A DNA stretch of 64,000 nt from positions 33,303,768 through 33,367,767 of the forward strand of contig NC_039312.1 of the NCBI RefSeq assembly GCF_900246225.1, written 5' to 3'. The translations under genes were made by a program, and so were the position numbers. The notes beneath the pieces were generated by a model that saw only the letters and a program-made list of their open reading frames with translations, had not been told where the DNA came from and ran no database searches. This DNA is from Astatotilapia calliptera. Lineage: Eukaryota; Chordata; Actinopteri; Cichliformes; Cichlidae. Below are positions 1 to 11,559 of the stretch, piece by piece; positions within the stretch are counted from its first letter, which is position 1; every line of letters starts with the position of its first letter.

Positions 1-565
1 GACGTGATGAAAAGGCAAAAAAAAGTAGGAGAAAAACATCAAAGGAGTGAAAGGGTGAGACCCATACGAGCATACAGAGTGGAGTAAGGACGTTAGCGTG
101 CTGCCCGACTTTCATCACGCACATGTTTATTATTATATGATCCTAAGTGTGAGTGCATACACTCACAAAATGTTTAGTAACGTCAGATCCCTGCAACAAG
201 CCCAGGTCCAGTTTACTTTGGTGATTTGGACTATTCCATTTCACAGCTGTTGTTAATTTTTTCCTTTATCTCCTGTACAGGCAAACACATCTATTTGTTG
301 TTTCAGGTTGTAGTGTTACACAACATTTTCAGATCTAATAGAAATATAATAAGTGTTTCATAATTCACTCAATTTATTGTCTTTATTTATAACTGGCATT
401 ATTGTTTCATTCTATTATAGAATCTTACAAGATAGAGGCAAATTTGTATTCCATTGTGCTTTATTAGCTGCTTTGGTGAAAAACAAATCAACAATGCAAA
501 AAAACAAAACAAAAAAACATTTCAGAACAACATACTGGAAAACAATTATTCATCACTTGCTTGCT
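1..565. other. AT-rich non-coding stretch
   Basis: No coding pattern or recognised repeat is visible. On the minus strand, AATAAA-type signals (TTTATT on the plus strand near 373, 381 and 460) lie just past the stop of the THAP remnant and could be its poly(A) signals. Nothing else can be supported. Confidence 0.5.
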
Positions 566-1123
566 TCAATACAACACTTGGGCACGTATATGTGTGACTT
601 TTCGTGGCTGTTTTGATCTCGCTCTTTCTCTTACCCGATCAAATCTGGCTGTGGTAGCAGCTTTAAACTCGGTCTGACCCAGGTTGATAGAGGGGCACAG
701 TCTGGATCGCATTCCAGCATTTTGTAGGCTGGTTTTCCTACAAAACACAACAAACATTAGCTCGCAAAGCCACAGTGAACAACGCAGTATAGCGCAACGA
801 ATTCAATTCAAATCAATATAAGACTTATTTGTAACCTACATCAACTATTATGTTATGATAAATTACGTAATAACTACAACAGAAGACTGACCTTTGTGGA
901 AATGCTTGGAGCAGACTAACATGTGAGCTGGAGTGTTCTGGGACGTTACATTTGGTCTTCGAATGGCTGCAATCCAGGCCATCCGTCGGCTCTTTGTTAC
1001 TTCGGAAACATGGCTTGAACAATTTCTCTTCCACGGAATCCGATAAAAACCATTAGGCGTCGGCTTCCCGTGGCTGTCATGCAACCGGCAATTGCAGTTA
1101 ATAATACAACAGCTTCTTGCCAT
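566..1123 (-). pseudogene. THAP-domain zinc-finger gene, two exons, frameshifted
   Basis: THAP domains are C2CH zinc-binding DNA-binding modules found in cellular factors and in P-element-type transposases. Exon 1 (1123 down to 892) starts at an ATG and encodes 77 residues. The THAP pattern is visible: Cys5/Cys6 and Cys10, Pro30, Trp50, then Cys71-x2-His74-Phe75. The exon ends in phase 1 at a GTCAGT donor (886-891). The partner acceptor is a TTTTGTAG at 738-745, so exon 2 starts at 737 and continues GKPAYKM, the usual sequence after the CxxHF motif. In exon 2 the frame breaks at a four-base run (692-695). The direct frame soon reaches a stop, while the next frame reads PSINLGQTE, the expected family continuation, and runs to a stop at 566. 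One missing C explains this. It is either a pseudogene or an assembly error in a homopolymer. The product is short (about 130-150 residues) with no other domain seen, so function is unknown. Confidence 0.72.
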
Positions 1124-1559
1124 TCTTTGTGTTTCTTTTTATCTCTGTGTGACTGTTTTCATGTGAAAGCCTGTGTGCGCTAGTACCGCTTGCCACTCGT
1201 ACCTACAATTCTTTGCGGTTTTACCCCGGAAATGGAAAACATTATTTAAAATTTCTGTTAAACTTTCCAAAGAGTTTATATTTGTTTGACTGTAACAGCC
1301 AAGGAATACTAATGGTGATTGTGCGATTATTTTTGCTGAGATTAACCATAAAAAATTATCATTAAATTACTGAACAATGATTAATAATGAATCTTCTTTT
1401 ATTACTCACCACAACCCAGTCAGGTGATTTTAAATAATTCTAATTTTTATTTTAACAGATGATGAGAAATTAAAAAAATAATTTATTAAAACATTATTTT
1501 ATTATTATTATTCTTTCATTTAATATATAATAATGAGTGAGTAGGTAGATTTAGCTGAA
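1124..1559. other. AT-rich stretch upstream of the THAP remnant
   Basis: This would contain the promoter of the minus-strand THAP gene if it is transcribed. I see no clear TATA box or CpG-rich core. From about 1340 the sequence is strongly AT-rich with runs of ATTATT. No gene is visible. Confidence 0.4.
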
Positions 1560-1599
1560 CAAGGACTCGTTAGCTGCTTATTCCTATTTCCAATCCAGT

Positions 1600-2750
1600 T
1601 CCAGGCCTGGATTTTAGCTTATAGCTAACACTGATCTTCATTGTCCAAGTCCACATGCATTAACTTAAAGTCATAATTTTTCTTTATCAGTCTCTCACAG
1701 AGTTGTGGAGAAATTTTAGCCTGCTCTTCTTTACAGTATTACTTCAGTTCATTGAGGTTTGCTAGCATTTGTTTGTGCACAACTCTTTTAAGCTCCTACT
1801 TAAACCATTTCATTTGATGACCATGATTTGACCATGATGTTTCAGACAAGCTTTAGCTGTCAGATGGATGGTCTCATATTTGAGACTAGAATACTTTGGT
1901 ATTCAGAGGAGTTCATAGTGACTACAAAGTGCTCAAGTCATTAAAGTTAAATCATCATCCCCTTAACTGCTGTACTTGAATTTGAGTTGGTATGAGATGT
2001 TTGTGCTAATATGCTACATTTGGTTTTTTTTGTCAAACCTGGCACTGTGCATATTGGCCAAACATTTCTATTTGGTCGCCCCTATCCAAAGAACATTGTT
2101 CCAGACGTCTGCTGATTTCTTCAGATGGACCTCTGCAAATCTAAGCTGTGCTGCCACATACTCTGAAGATGGTATCCCCTTGCAACCCTTGCAAACAAGC
2201 CAGACCTGCTTAATCTCTTTTAAATGTATTATCACAACATTTAATATTAAGCATGCTAACTGAGGCCAGCAGAGTCTTAGATGAAGCTACTGATTTCTGT
2301 AAGCATTCCACAGTTAGTTAAACCTCGGAGTGAATTTGCTGGGATGTTCACTCCTGGAAAGATTTGCATCTGTCTTCGATGTGAAGATTCTTTCTCATAG
2401 TTGAATGATGGACTTTAAATTGACCTTATAACCCTTCCTAGGTTGATGGGCAGTGTTAATATCTTTCCCCTTTGAGACAGCGTTAAGGCACAGTTGAGTT
2501 TTGGCAGTTTGCTTCAGAAATAGACCTGCCAAAATTTGCACTTTCATAGAGTTACTCATACTTGCTGGTGACTAAGTTATCAGGTACATTTGATTAGCAA
2601 CCTCTGAATGTTATTTACCCCCCATGGAAACAGTAATCTTTCATATACTGCTGCATTTAATCTTTCACACATTGCTTCTGCCTTTTGGCTGAGCTTGTGT
2701 TAAATAAAAATTACACAGATTTGTTTGGTTGTTCATCTGAGGCTGTAATT
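1600..2750 (-). mobile_element. Decayed Tc1/mariner-type DNA transposon
   Basis: The plus strand is the antisense of a Tc1-like transposase gene common in fish. On the minus strand, 2355-2323 reads RSEHPSKFTPR, close to the RSGRPSKFTPR linker that follows the helix-turn-helix domain of Tc1 transposases. The antisense of later transposase regions follows in the right order towards lower coordinates. These include the stretch at 2041-2110 encoding the conserved region around the second catalytic aspartate, and a C-terminal part near 1700-1770. Many frameshifts and stops show the copy is dead. Ends are approximate because I could not place the inverted terminal repeats. Confidence 0.8.
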
Positions 2751-3059
2751 TTGTAAGATTTTGTAAAAAAACAACCAAAAAACCCCCCAAAAAGCTGGTT
2801 TCAAACTCTAGAGTTTGACAAGAGTATTACACCACAGCCACTACCTGCTGCCCCTAATGCAGATTTAGTAGCTACTCTGTCAATTTGGACAATTAGTCTG
2901 AGCACTTTTTGTATCTTTTACAGATATTTTGCCACTGTTTTCATGCTTTGCTGTGGTTTATTTTTCCTTTTTGACATGCCCGGGGTTCATGAAAGAGTGC
3001 AAATGAGTCAATGATGAATTGGATAGAGCAGTCTAAATGTGGGGTTGATCTCCCTGCCC

Positions 3060-3360
3060 CTCTCTTTTTCCACTCCCCGGGCTGTTTGAGCAGAGTGTTC
3101 GGATCAGGGCCGACTCTCGGGCCCTAATGGAGGCAACTCATTTCAAGAGGGCTTGTATCTTTGATGCGGAGCTGGTTAACAATGCATCCTTTCTTTCACT
3201 GAGTTAGAACTCTCCAGCAGGGTTCCAGAGAGAGGGGAAAATGTAAACTGGGGATTAGCTGGACTAATGGCCCCAACTTGTCGTTGATGTTAATTAGTGT
3301 TAATTAGGACTCTCTTCATTTAGCAGGTGGGACTGAAAGTCCAGGGCAAACTTTTGGTGT
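3060..3360. promoter_or_regulatory. Candidate conserved non-coding / enhancer-like stretch
   Basis: More GC-balanced than its surroundings and free of simple repeats. It contains two tandem copies of TGTTAATTAG (3288-3297 and 3298-3307), a homeodomain-type core repeated at exactly 10 bp, plus further TAAT-type sites and a GTTAAC-containing site. No coding frame is present. That it is an enhancer is an inference from motif density near a developmental regulator; conservation cannot be tested here. Confidence 0.35.
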
Positions 3361-3917
3361 TTTTGCAAATGTCCTGGCACATTTTTATGCACGTATGGTC
3401 AAATCCTCGTACACACATTTTCACACTTGCACACAAGCCAGAGCCCCTTCTTGTTAATTTCAGCATCCCGTCAGCGCTAGCACTTGTACACTGACGGCTT
3501 TCTTCTGTTTGTTCTTTCCTAGTTGTCAGAGGCCATTTGCTTTCGGCACAATGACTCCCTTTTACTGGGTTTGATCTTCACAGCTATTCAACCTCCTCTT
3601 TTCTAGTGGTCAAGATAAGACTCCACCATTTCATCTCTACTCTTTGCACAGCCTAAAATCTTACCATATCCCCTCCCCCTTCTGTATGTTTGTGTGCCCA
3701 GTGATCCAAGAGAAAGACAGTGGTTGGATTTGGAATCTTTTCTGCTTCCAATGTCCTGCTACTGACACATAATTGACCACTTTGTTTGGTCAGTTAACCC
3801 TTTATTGTTCCAGAGGCCCTTTGGAGCCATTGAGGTTGCCAGTAGTGGACCGTTGTGCATCATATGCATGTGCAAACACATCTACATACATTCAGGATAT
3901 GGGTGACCCTCTCACAT

Positions 3918-3918
<1 letters not shown>

Positions 3919-4008
<90 letters not shown>
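3919..4008. repeat. (CA)45 microsatellite
   Basis: Uninterrupted CA dinucleotide repeat of about 90 bp. It creates spurious long Thr-His and Cys-Val reading frames on both strands, which are not genes. Confidence 0.98.
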
Positions 4009-4010
<2 letters not shown>

Positions 4011-4400
4011 GCATGTCCCAAACTCTACTTGAGGGGTGTTTTTACTTTGACATGCACGGCCACCCCTTCTAACAGGCTCACTCTCAGGCTTGATGTCCCA
4101 GCAGGATTTCGTGGTGTGAAATGGGGGGCCCAAAGTTTGTTGCTGGTGGGAGTTCAGAGAGAAGAAGGGGGAAATGTTTCTCTCTGGCCAACACCTGGTA
4201 TCACTTTATTAACCCTTGGCTGCCTTGACCCCTATGAGCCAAGAAACTGCAGGGCCAAAGGGGGCCACAAGGGAGTAAGAGGCAAGGGGTGGAAGAGGAG
4301 AAGGGGTGCAAGGGGTGTATGGACGTCACTGCGCAGCCTTTGAAGGCAGAAGCGATGCCCCTGCATCGGAGGCATGGCGATGACTTTACCACTACTGTGA

Positions 4401-4455
4401 CCCCCCTTGACCCTGCCCCCTCCCCACCCCGTGTACACCCCAAACCCCACCCCCT
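4401..4455 (-). other. C-rich tract with G-quadruplex potential on the minus strand
   Basis: C runs of 3-6 bases separated by 1-4 bases (for example 4411-4430: CCC, CCCCC, CCCC, CCCC) give at least four closely spaced G runs on the minus strand. This meets the simple G-quadruplex pattern. No gene is associated. Confidence 0.5.
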
Positions 4456-7046
4456 CTGATTGCAGCTGCTGGATCCCATTGGACTGCCATAGACTGCCGT
4501 GGCAGCGGGAAGAAGAGAAGGAGAGATGGAAGGAAAGAAGGGAGTGGAGAGATAGACGGGGAACAGCAAGATGGGCCTATGGAAAAGGTCAACTGTTGGT
4601 CAGAGGTTTTTATTGGGATTGCAAGAGGGAGGGAGTGGGAGAATGTGTTAAAGACCACCGTCTGAGATTTTAACAACAGGGAGGGGAATTTGGCCTTTTT
4701 CCACCCCTACACACGTTTAACTGTTAGATGATGGCCTCTCAGTAGATCTGTGTGCAAGTGGCCTAATGGTTAAGTATGCAGAAGTTGGGTGCACCTCTGG
4801 ACACTGCTGGGTCGCTTTCAGCTTTCAACTTTTGGGATATCCTGCATCTTGACTGGTACTGTACAGCAGCCAGACAGAAAACTTCAGTACCAGCACAGAG
4901 GATGTCCTCACACCATTTCCATTGCTTATTAAGAGTTATCCAAGATCTCCTGGGTCAAGTAATTATAAAGGGTCTAGTAGGCCGGTGGAAATTCCATCAA
5001 AGAGACATCATACTGGAGGATTTAAACTTATCCAATCAAAAGTTATGATCAGTCCGAGCTGAGACAGGAAACCCTAAATGAGCCCCTGATTAGTTACTGG
5101 CAGAGTCAACAGGGAGTGATGATCCACAAATAGAACCTGTAGGAACAAGTTAGCTCCTCTGACCTTTCACAAAAGTTCCATCAAGTTGCTAACTTGCTGT
5201 TTGTCTTACTTGTATTCTAACCAGCTGCTGCACATTTATAAGCAAAAATACATTTTGAACTCTTAAACTTGTAACTTAGAGGCAAATTATTTTATCTGAA
5301 CATTTCATAGATTTTAAGGTGACCAAGTTACTTCATTTCCCAAAGAAACAAAACACAATCTCCCCTCTGCTCAGGAATATTTTTTTTGATTGTAGTATTA
5401 CTTGTTTGACTAGCAACATTTTCAGAATAATGTGTACTAATGTAGAATTTTAACCTTTCAGAATGGGTATACTTTTACTTTATACTTTTAGTAACTGGAC
5501 AGCTTATGTTGTGAGCCATTTACTGTACAGTATGGAAACACTTAAGGCCTGTTTGTAGACAGTCTGCTGTCACAAGTCTTGACATTGCATAAAGAATGGT
5601 GGTCAAAATGCTTAGATATTCTGTCACAACTGCCTCTGCTTACATGATCACTTACATCTTTGTATGCATTGTGAGGGGGGAGATATTTTCCTCCAGTGGT
5701 CATGCAGTGCAGTAAACTACAGTAAGCAGAAAAATCCTGGAAATTTGCAAAGCGTTACACAAAACAAAGCAAAGGAAAAATGTATATACGAGCAAATAAA
5801 GCATTGGCACTATTACAGTAACAACAACAGTGCTAGGAATCACTGGACTTCCTGACGTTCTTCCACTTTTGGACCAGATTCTCATCCCCCTTAAAGCTGA
5901 CCTTCTACATCTTCCTATGTCTTCTCTATGCTATACATGCTTACAGCTCTTCTTCCATTGGAAGGTGTTTCTGGCCTTAAAATGTTTATTTGAACAGGGT
6001 CTCAGTGACAACTATATCTCAGTTTTCTATTTGTTTAACAACTTCTTATGTTAGCAAGTTAAATTGTAACCTACACATTTATACTCCACTAGGTTAACCC
6101 TTTCTTGGGCGAGGAACCATGTTTGCTCACTTCACTGACCTTGATTTGCAACAGAAAAATAAAAAATGTTGAAAAAAATCAATCAAATAAAAAAGTGCTG
6201 TGATATAATTTAATAATACTTGAAATGTTGAATTTCCATTCACTCAGTAAGTGCCCTATAAACGGTTAAACCTGTTATACATCATCTTATTATACCTTGT
6301 CCTTGCCTCTAAATTCATATTGGCTCTCCAAAAACCTCTGAATGGTGTAAGGCAATATGTTTTTATCTTTATTTGTGGAGTGGTGAGTTCAATTAAGTCA
6401 TGACATTGTATTCTTCTAAACACGTCTGAAGTTGATCTTTAATTTAGGATAAAAATAGTGGAAAGGTTAAACCAACGTGGCTTTTTTTGCTCAACATAGA
6501 CAAATATTCAGTCATTAAAATAAATTGGTATTTATAATTCTATCTACAAAAAGAAAATCACTTTTTTTTATGATCAAAGCACTTTTTTGGTTCCAGATAC
6601 ATTCATTCATGAAACTGCAGACAGATTTCCCCACTCTAGGAGCCACAAGATGACTCCAAACTACCCTCACTATCTCCAGCCTCTTTGCTGTGAGCAGACA
6701 TATTGCCTAATTTTTACTGCTCCCCCTATCACCTCCTGAGCTGAACACAAATATGACATCTGTCCAAAGACACAAGTCCTCAGTGAGCCTCTTTCTGTGG
6801 AGGGGGCAGATTAGATGCTTTTTCCATGGTCTAGTTGGGCCTGCATCCTGGCTCTAGTGCATGATCAGGAGGTTGTCTCCTGACTCAACCTCTGCAGTGT
6901 CAACACTGTTCTGTTGCAGCTCACCTCGATCAGGGAGTCACAAGGGCTCCGGCTTCAGCCAGGGTCCAGAGATTAATTTATGGCCTGACTGCAAGACCAC
7001 TGTTTGAGAGCCAAAATGGCCACAAACACTGCATGAGGAAGGTGGA

Positions 7047-7144
<98 letters not shown>
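7047..7144. repeat. (GATA)n tetranucleotide microsatellite
   Basis: About 24 perfect ATAG/GATA units, followed by an inverted TCTATC at its right edge. GATA repeats are common polymorphic markers in fish. Confidence 0.97.
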
Positions 7145-7313
7145 CTATCTCTCCTTTTTTCTCTCTCTTCCTTTTCTTTCTTTCCCTCTTTCTCTCTGTG
7201 GGCATCTTTTTATGGAACTGACATTCCTGGAGTGATCGAAACAGAAGCCCTTGTTTAGAGGCGAATCCCTCCCACCCTAACCCCCTTTTTCATCTTCCTA
7301 GTTTTGGAGCCCT

Positions 7314-7326
7314 GGGTCAGAGGTCA
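7314..7326 (+). promoter_or_regulatory. Perfect DR1 nuclear-receptor element
   Basis: Two RGGTCA half-sites, GGGTCA and AGGTCA, in direct repeat with a single G spacer. DR1 is the classical high-affinity site for COUP-TF, RXR and HNF4 dimers. It lies 7.5 kb upstream of the nr2f5 start codon. Binding is inferred. Confidence 0.45.
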
Positions 7327-7389
7327 AGACCCCCTCCAGCTTCAGAGACATGCCAGGTCATGCAAGCCACATAGCATTCCCTGTATAGT

Positions 7390-7394
7390 CCCCC

Positions 7395-7425
<31 letters not shown>

Positions 7426-7428
7426 ACC
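7390..7428. repeat. Poly-C run plus (CA)n
   Basis: A run of 22 C residues passes directly into about nine CA units. Homopolymers of this length are prone to length variation and assembly error. Confidence 0.95.
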
Positions 7429-9368
7429 AGCCCACCACACCACCCTGCCTTCCCTTCACCTCAGCAAAAAGGCCTGATGCCTCTTAACACTGACTAACAC
7501 GCTTACACAAGAGGTGTGACACTATGTTTGACTGAGTAAGTGCACGCGTGACATTTTGAGAGATGCCGAGTACTACAGATAGTGAGTACATGGGATCACT
7601 TGTGGATTTTACATTGGTGAAGATGAGTTTGGGATGTCGTGTGATAACGTTTTAAGCTTTCAAATATGACGCGTTTCAAGACAAAAAGCTGTCTAGTTAG
7701 GCAAGTCGGTAAAAATGTATTAACGAAGCAGGGAAATTCTACTTTAGATCTGACCTACTGTGAGTAGAAAGGGAAACATCCCTCTATAGAATTTTGTTTG
7801 CCCCCGATAATATGATAAATGTAAAAACCAAAGTAAATAAACAGAAGATGTCATGTCACAAAACAAATTGGTGATGTGAATAAATGTGCTTAAAACAAAT
7901 CCTTTCCTGAAATGATAAGCTAATGCTTCATCTGCCAGAATTTTAAACTCTCTTTCACCGTGTCTGTGAAAAGACGCAAGCACTTTAATGAAATAATACA
8001 AAAATAGGAAATAAAGGGTAATAAATTAAAGCCCAGCTGAATTAGAACTGTCAGGAAGCAATTAGGAAAACACCATAATTCCTCTAAATGGGGCCAAAGT
8101 TGAACAGATAGCAAAATGTGTTAAATGAAAATAACCAATTTTGGGAGCGTATCGCTGCCAAATGTTAAAGGTCACGAGACTCGGTGGGGCCTTCACTCGT
8201 GTCCTCTTCGCTTAGTCAGCAAATGGAACCAACGTTGAATCCCACAAGAAACAAGATGAAAAATGGGTTTGAGATGCACAAACAGGGCAGAGATGTAGTG
8301 CAGAAAAGGGTGACCCCTTCCAACAGATAAACAAATAACTAAATAAATCCTGGGGACACTGGGGGTGAGGGAAGCTACCCCCGAGGGGTCAGAGCAGGAA
8401 CAGATAAATCTCCCTTAAAGACGCCATGACTCTCCACAGTTAACCTCTTAATCAACCCCAATCGCCCAAAGGAAACAGCAGTGACTTTCAAAAACTCAGC
8501 CCAGTGTCTTTGCAGTGAGTAAACACACTTGTGTATTTGTGATCCCTAATAAATGTATAGAAATAAGGAATCATTCGCTTCAGTTTGATGACAATTTAAT
8601 CATAAAGAGCTGTAGAAAAGGGGAAGTTCTGTGGAGTTCATTTCCAGCATCTGAAGGAAATTTAGATTGCACATACCTTTTTAGTCAACGTGATCGTTTT
8701 TTCATGCACAGAAATACATGTTCAGGCAAACACACTCATTTCCCAGTGAATCTAAATTTCACTTCTTCCTTGTCTGTCTGTCAATACTCTTTTCTGAAGC
8801 ACCACACAAGCAATTAATAAATTGTGCCTCTGAGCACAAAACACTCAGATACTATCTTTTCGAGGGTCATGCAAGGCACAAGACGTCATAACAAACATGT
8901 CATTCTTGCCTTTGAATTTCTATTTCAGTCATGTGCTCAGGTTGCATACCTGCTCACTTGATGGCTTCTTTCCTCAACGGGATGCATTTAGCATCAGCTG
9001 AAGTGCAGTTGCATTGTTGGCACGGGTGTTGTCAGGTTGTCCATAAATTAACAACTAAACCAGTGGCCCTTGCATTTCCTAGGCCATCCGGTGCGGTCAT
9101 GTTTACCACCCCTTGCCCTCAGCCTGACACCCTCATGTGTCAAAGCCTCCTGAACCAGTTGGTCCAGCAGTCCTTCATGAGCATCAAACAGAAGAGGCAA
9201 ACTGTCATATGTGCTGGTTTTGAGATATATCTGGGTATGAAAGGGGAAAAGTTACCCTGATGAGGGCAGATATCCTGATACTTAATTTATTAAACACTAC
9301 TTTTTTATGGTGTTTGAACACCATGACCCTGCTATATGGCCTTTTGCACCACTACAAACTTTCAACTA

Positions 9369-9528
9369 GTGGCTCTGTAGTGGTGTGCTTTACTCATTCA
9401 CCTAACAAGTGAGAGATCTCCGGTTATGGAGTTGTGTCATGAAGGGCATCCAGTGTAAAAATGTGCCAAATCAAACATGCAAAATGACCCCTTGTGAATA
9501 AGAGAACAGCTGAAAGTAGCTTCTTCTA
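9369..9528 (+). mobile_element. tRNA-derived SINE with RTE-type tail
   Basis: The left part resembles a tRNA-like head, with an A-box-like GTAGTGGTGTGC and a CCTAACAAGTGAGAGATCTC anticodon-arm-like stretch. A degenerate B-box region follows. The right part has the AAGGGCATCCAGTGTAAAAA and GCCAAATCAAACATGC blocks and ends GAACAGCTGAAAGTAGC. These blocks are familiar from fish SINEs, and the last is shared with the 3' end of the RTE LINE at 46.3 kb. The copy is diverged. Target duplications were not resolved. Confidence 0.65.
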
Positions 9529-11007
9529 CAGTTCTGAAACAGGATGAATCAAAGACATGTAACAGGACGAAAACAAACATTTTCAAGCCAATCACTAAGA
9601 CAGAGTTTGATCACACATGGCTTCTTTTGTACAAGCACGTAAGAAAGAGACATTTTTTTCTAATCTACTTCAACTGAATGGAGACAAAATTAAGAATCTT
9701 TAAAAGTATGTTCAGATCAAGTTTGTATGGTAGCTCAGAAAGCCAAAATCTTGATGTTCTTATTATTAATTTTTGACCTGTGACACTTTTACTGTCATTT
9801 CAGCACAAAGATGATACTATGACCCAAATGACTAACCTGGGAAATTTTGTGGATATGTGAGTGTTGCATTATAACATGCCAAGATGGAAACAGTGCTTTT
9901 AAATTTTTGCTATGTCCTTGTTTCTTCAGATATTTTTGTCACCTCTTTACATCCAATATATAACTGGTGACCCACTTAGGATTAATGTTAGGGGTAGGAT
10001 TTGGTTAACACCCTCTTATATTGAATTTTCACCTTTCTAGATCACCCAGATGGATATGATTTTATCATATAAGTTTGAATACTCAAATACAACATCTGCT
10101 TTGTGAAAAGCAGGACACGTGTATTTGTCTCCTCCAAACTGAGAAATCACTAAGAAAAAAACATTACTCAGTGCTCAGTACAATAACTCTGACAGGGACG
10201 GGACTTTATTCATCAACAATGGGCCTTTTCTTTAATTTACAGAGTTCATACCACCACTAAATCTTTGGGAGTAAATTATAATTATCTTTGACAAACGCAT
10301 GCACATACACACAGAACTGTGATCTCAGTCATCAGCTGCATTATTATATTCCAGATAGTTCTGCCATGAATGGATGCAGAAAAGCTACGTACTGACCCAG
10401 AAACATTAATCAGAGTGCAGGAAATGAAGTTTAAGATTTCCTGGGGAAGGAACTACTTTCAATTAATGCCCAAGCCCAATGCAGAAACAAAACCTACGCC
10501 CATGAATTTACAGTAACTACCCGTGATGACCGGCTTCTGCTTGTGAAAGCATCACAGGATGTAAAGATCAACAACACTCTGCTCAGCTGAGCTGCAGTGT
10601 TAGCTAGCTCCAAGTTCATTTGGTTAGGACCAACAGAAGGTTGAAAAAATAGGTCCTAAATTAAACTGATTCAAAAATTATTGATTTTACTTATTTACTG
10701 TATTTTGAATAAACTGATCACAGTTCTTTTCTAATATATTCTTTTGGAGCTTTGAGCACCCAGATATCATATATAATATCAGTTATATCAGTTTATCAAT
10801 AATAGTTAGCGATCTCTACATCTTATATCCAACAAACTGGGCAACTCATGCTAAAAACAGTTTAGACAGATATATACATCCTCTGGTCTATAATCCTTTG
10901 ATATTACAGCCCAGATATAAAATGTGCAAATATAATTACAAGTCATAATTTTATCTCATTTTCTTGATTTTTAAACTTTCCCTATAGACATTAATCTGTT
11001 TGTGAAG
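9529..11007. other. Intergenic, AT-rich
   Basis: No gene, repeat or clear regulatory block recognised. The 61-residue frame near 10,075 shows no family resemblance. Confidence 0.45.
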
Positions 11008-11015
11008 GTCTAAAT

Positions 11016-11407
11016 CAGGAGTGTCCAACTTGTTATAGTTCATGGATCACAATCTGATTATAATAACCTGTGTGGAAAAAACAAAAAAACATATAAAAAA
11101 AGTAAATGTACATTTGGTAAACTGTGACATTTTCACAGTTCATAAACCATCAGTTTAAGAAAAGATCCTAAGATTTTTTTTAAAGAAAAATAGACATGTA
11201 GAGTCGTAGTTTGTGTCTTTTGTTTCACATCAGTCTAAAAACACTTGTATACACATATTTTCACCACACCGGAAATTGTAGCACATTGAACTGAAAATCA
11301 CCTAAGGAATTAATGACGTCACTATAATTTTTAACACTCTCCACACAAGTGGACGGACCATGCAGTGGGCCAGTTCTGGCCCCTGGGCCCTATGTTTGAC
11401 ACCCTTG
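11016..11407. mobile_element. hAT-type MITE
   Basis: Ends are inverted: the left begins CAGGAGTGTCCAACTT and the right end read in reverse is CAAGGGTGTCAAACAT. The right subterminal sequence GGCCAGTTCTGGCCCCTGGG is typical of a dispersed fish MITE. Flanks GTCTAAAT (11008-11015) and GTCAACAT (11408-11415) match at 6 of 8 bases, consistent with an aged 8-bp target duplication. About 392 bp, non-coding. Confidence 0.72.
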
Positions 11408-11559
11408 GTCAACATGAGAATTAAACCACGGTTCACAAAACACGTCTTTGTTTTCATTTGGTACAATGTTATTACTCAAAGAAGGCATGTAACAATGGCC
11501 TTTTCTCGTCTTAATGAAAGACTTAAAGAAGAGTCTCTGCACTGATGTGGTCTTAATTG

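Larger units (their letters stand above)
2751..9368. other. Intergenic region upstream of nr2f5
   Basis: There is no gene. It holds the microsatellites listed separately, a purine/pyrimidine-skewed GC-richer patch at about 4100-4600, a candidate regulatory patch (3060-3360) and a DR1 element at 7314. ORFs here are short and lack codon structure, or are reading frames through CA/GT repeats. The rest, including 4740-7040 and 7440-9360, shows nothing I can support. Confidence 0.5.

Noticed and set aside
1976..2263. 95-residue plus-strand ORF
   Set aside because: Antisense shadow of the decayed Tc1 transposase.
3773..4343. Thr-His-rich and Cys-Val-rich frames on both strands
   Set aside because: They are translations of the (CA)45 microsatellite. 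The same applies to frames at 15106-15454 beyond exon 1, 37815-38075 and 55287-55782.
7130..7150. Palindrome AGATAGATCTATCT
   Set aside because: Explained by the edge of the GATA microsatellite.
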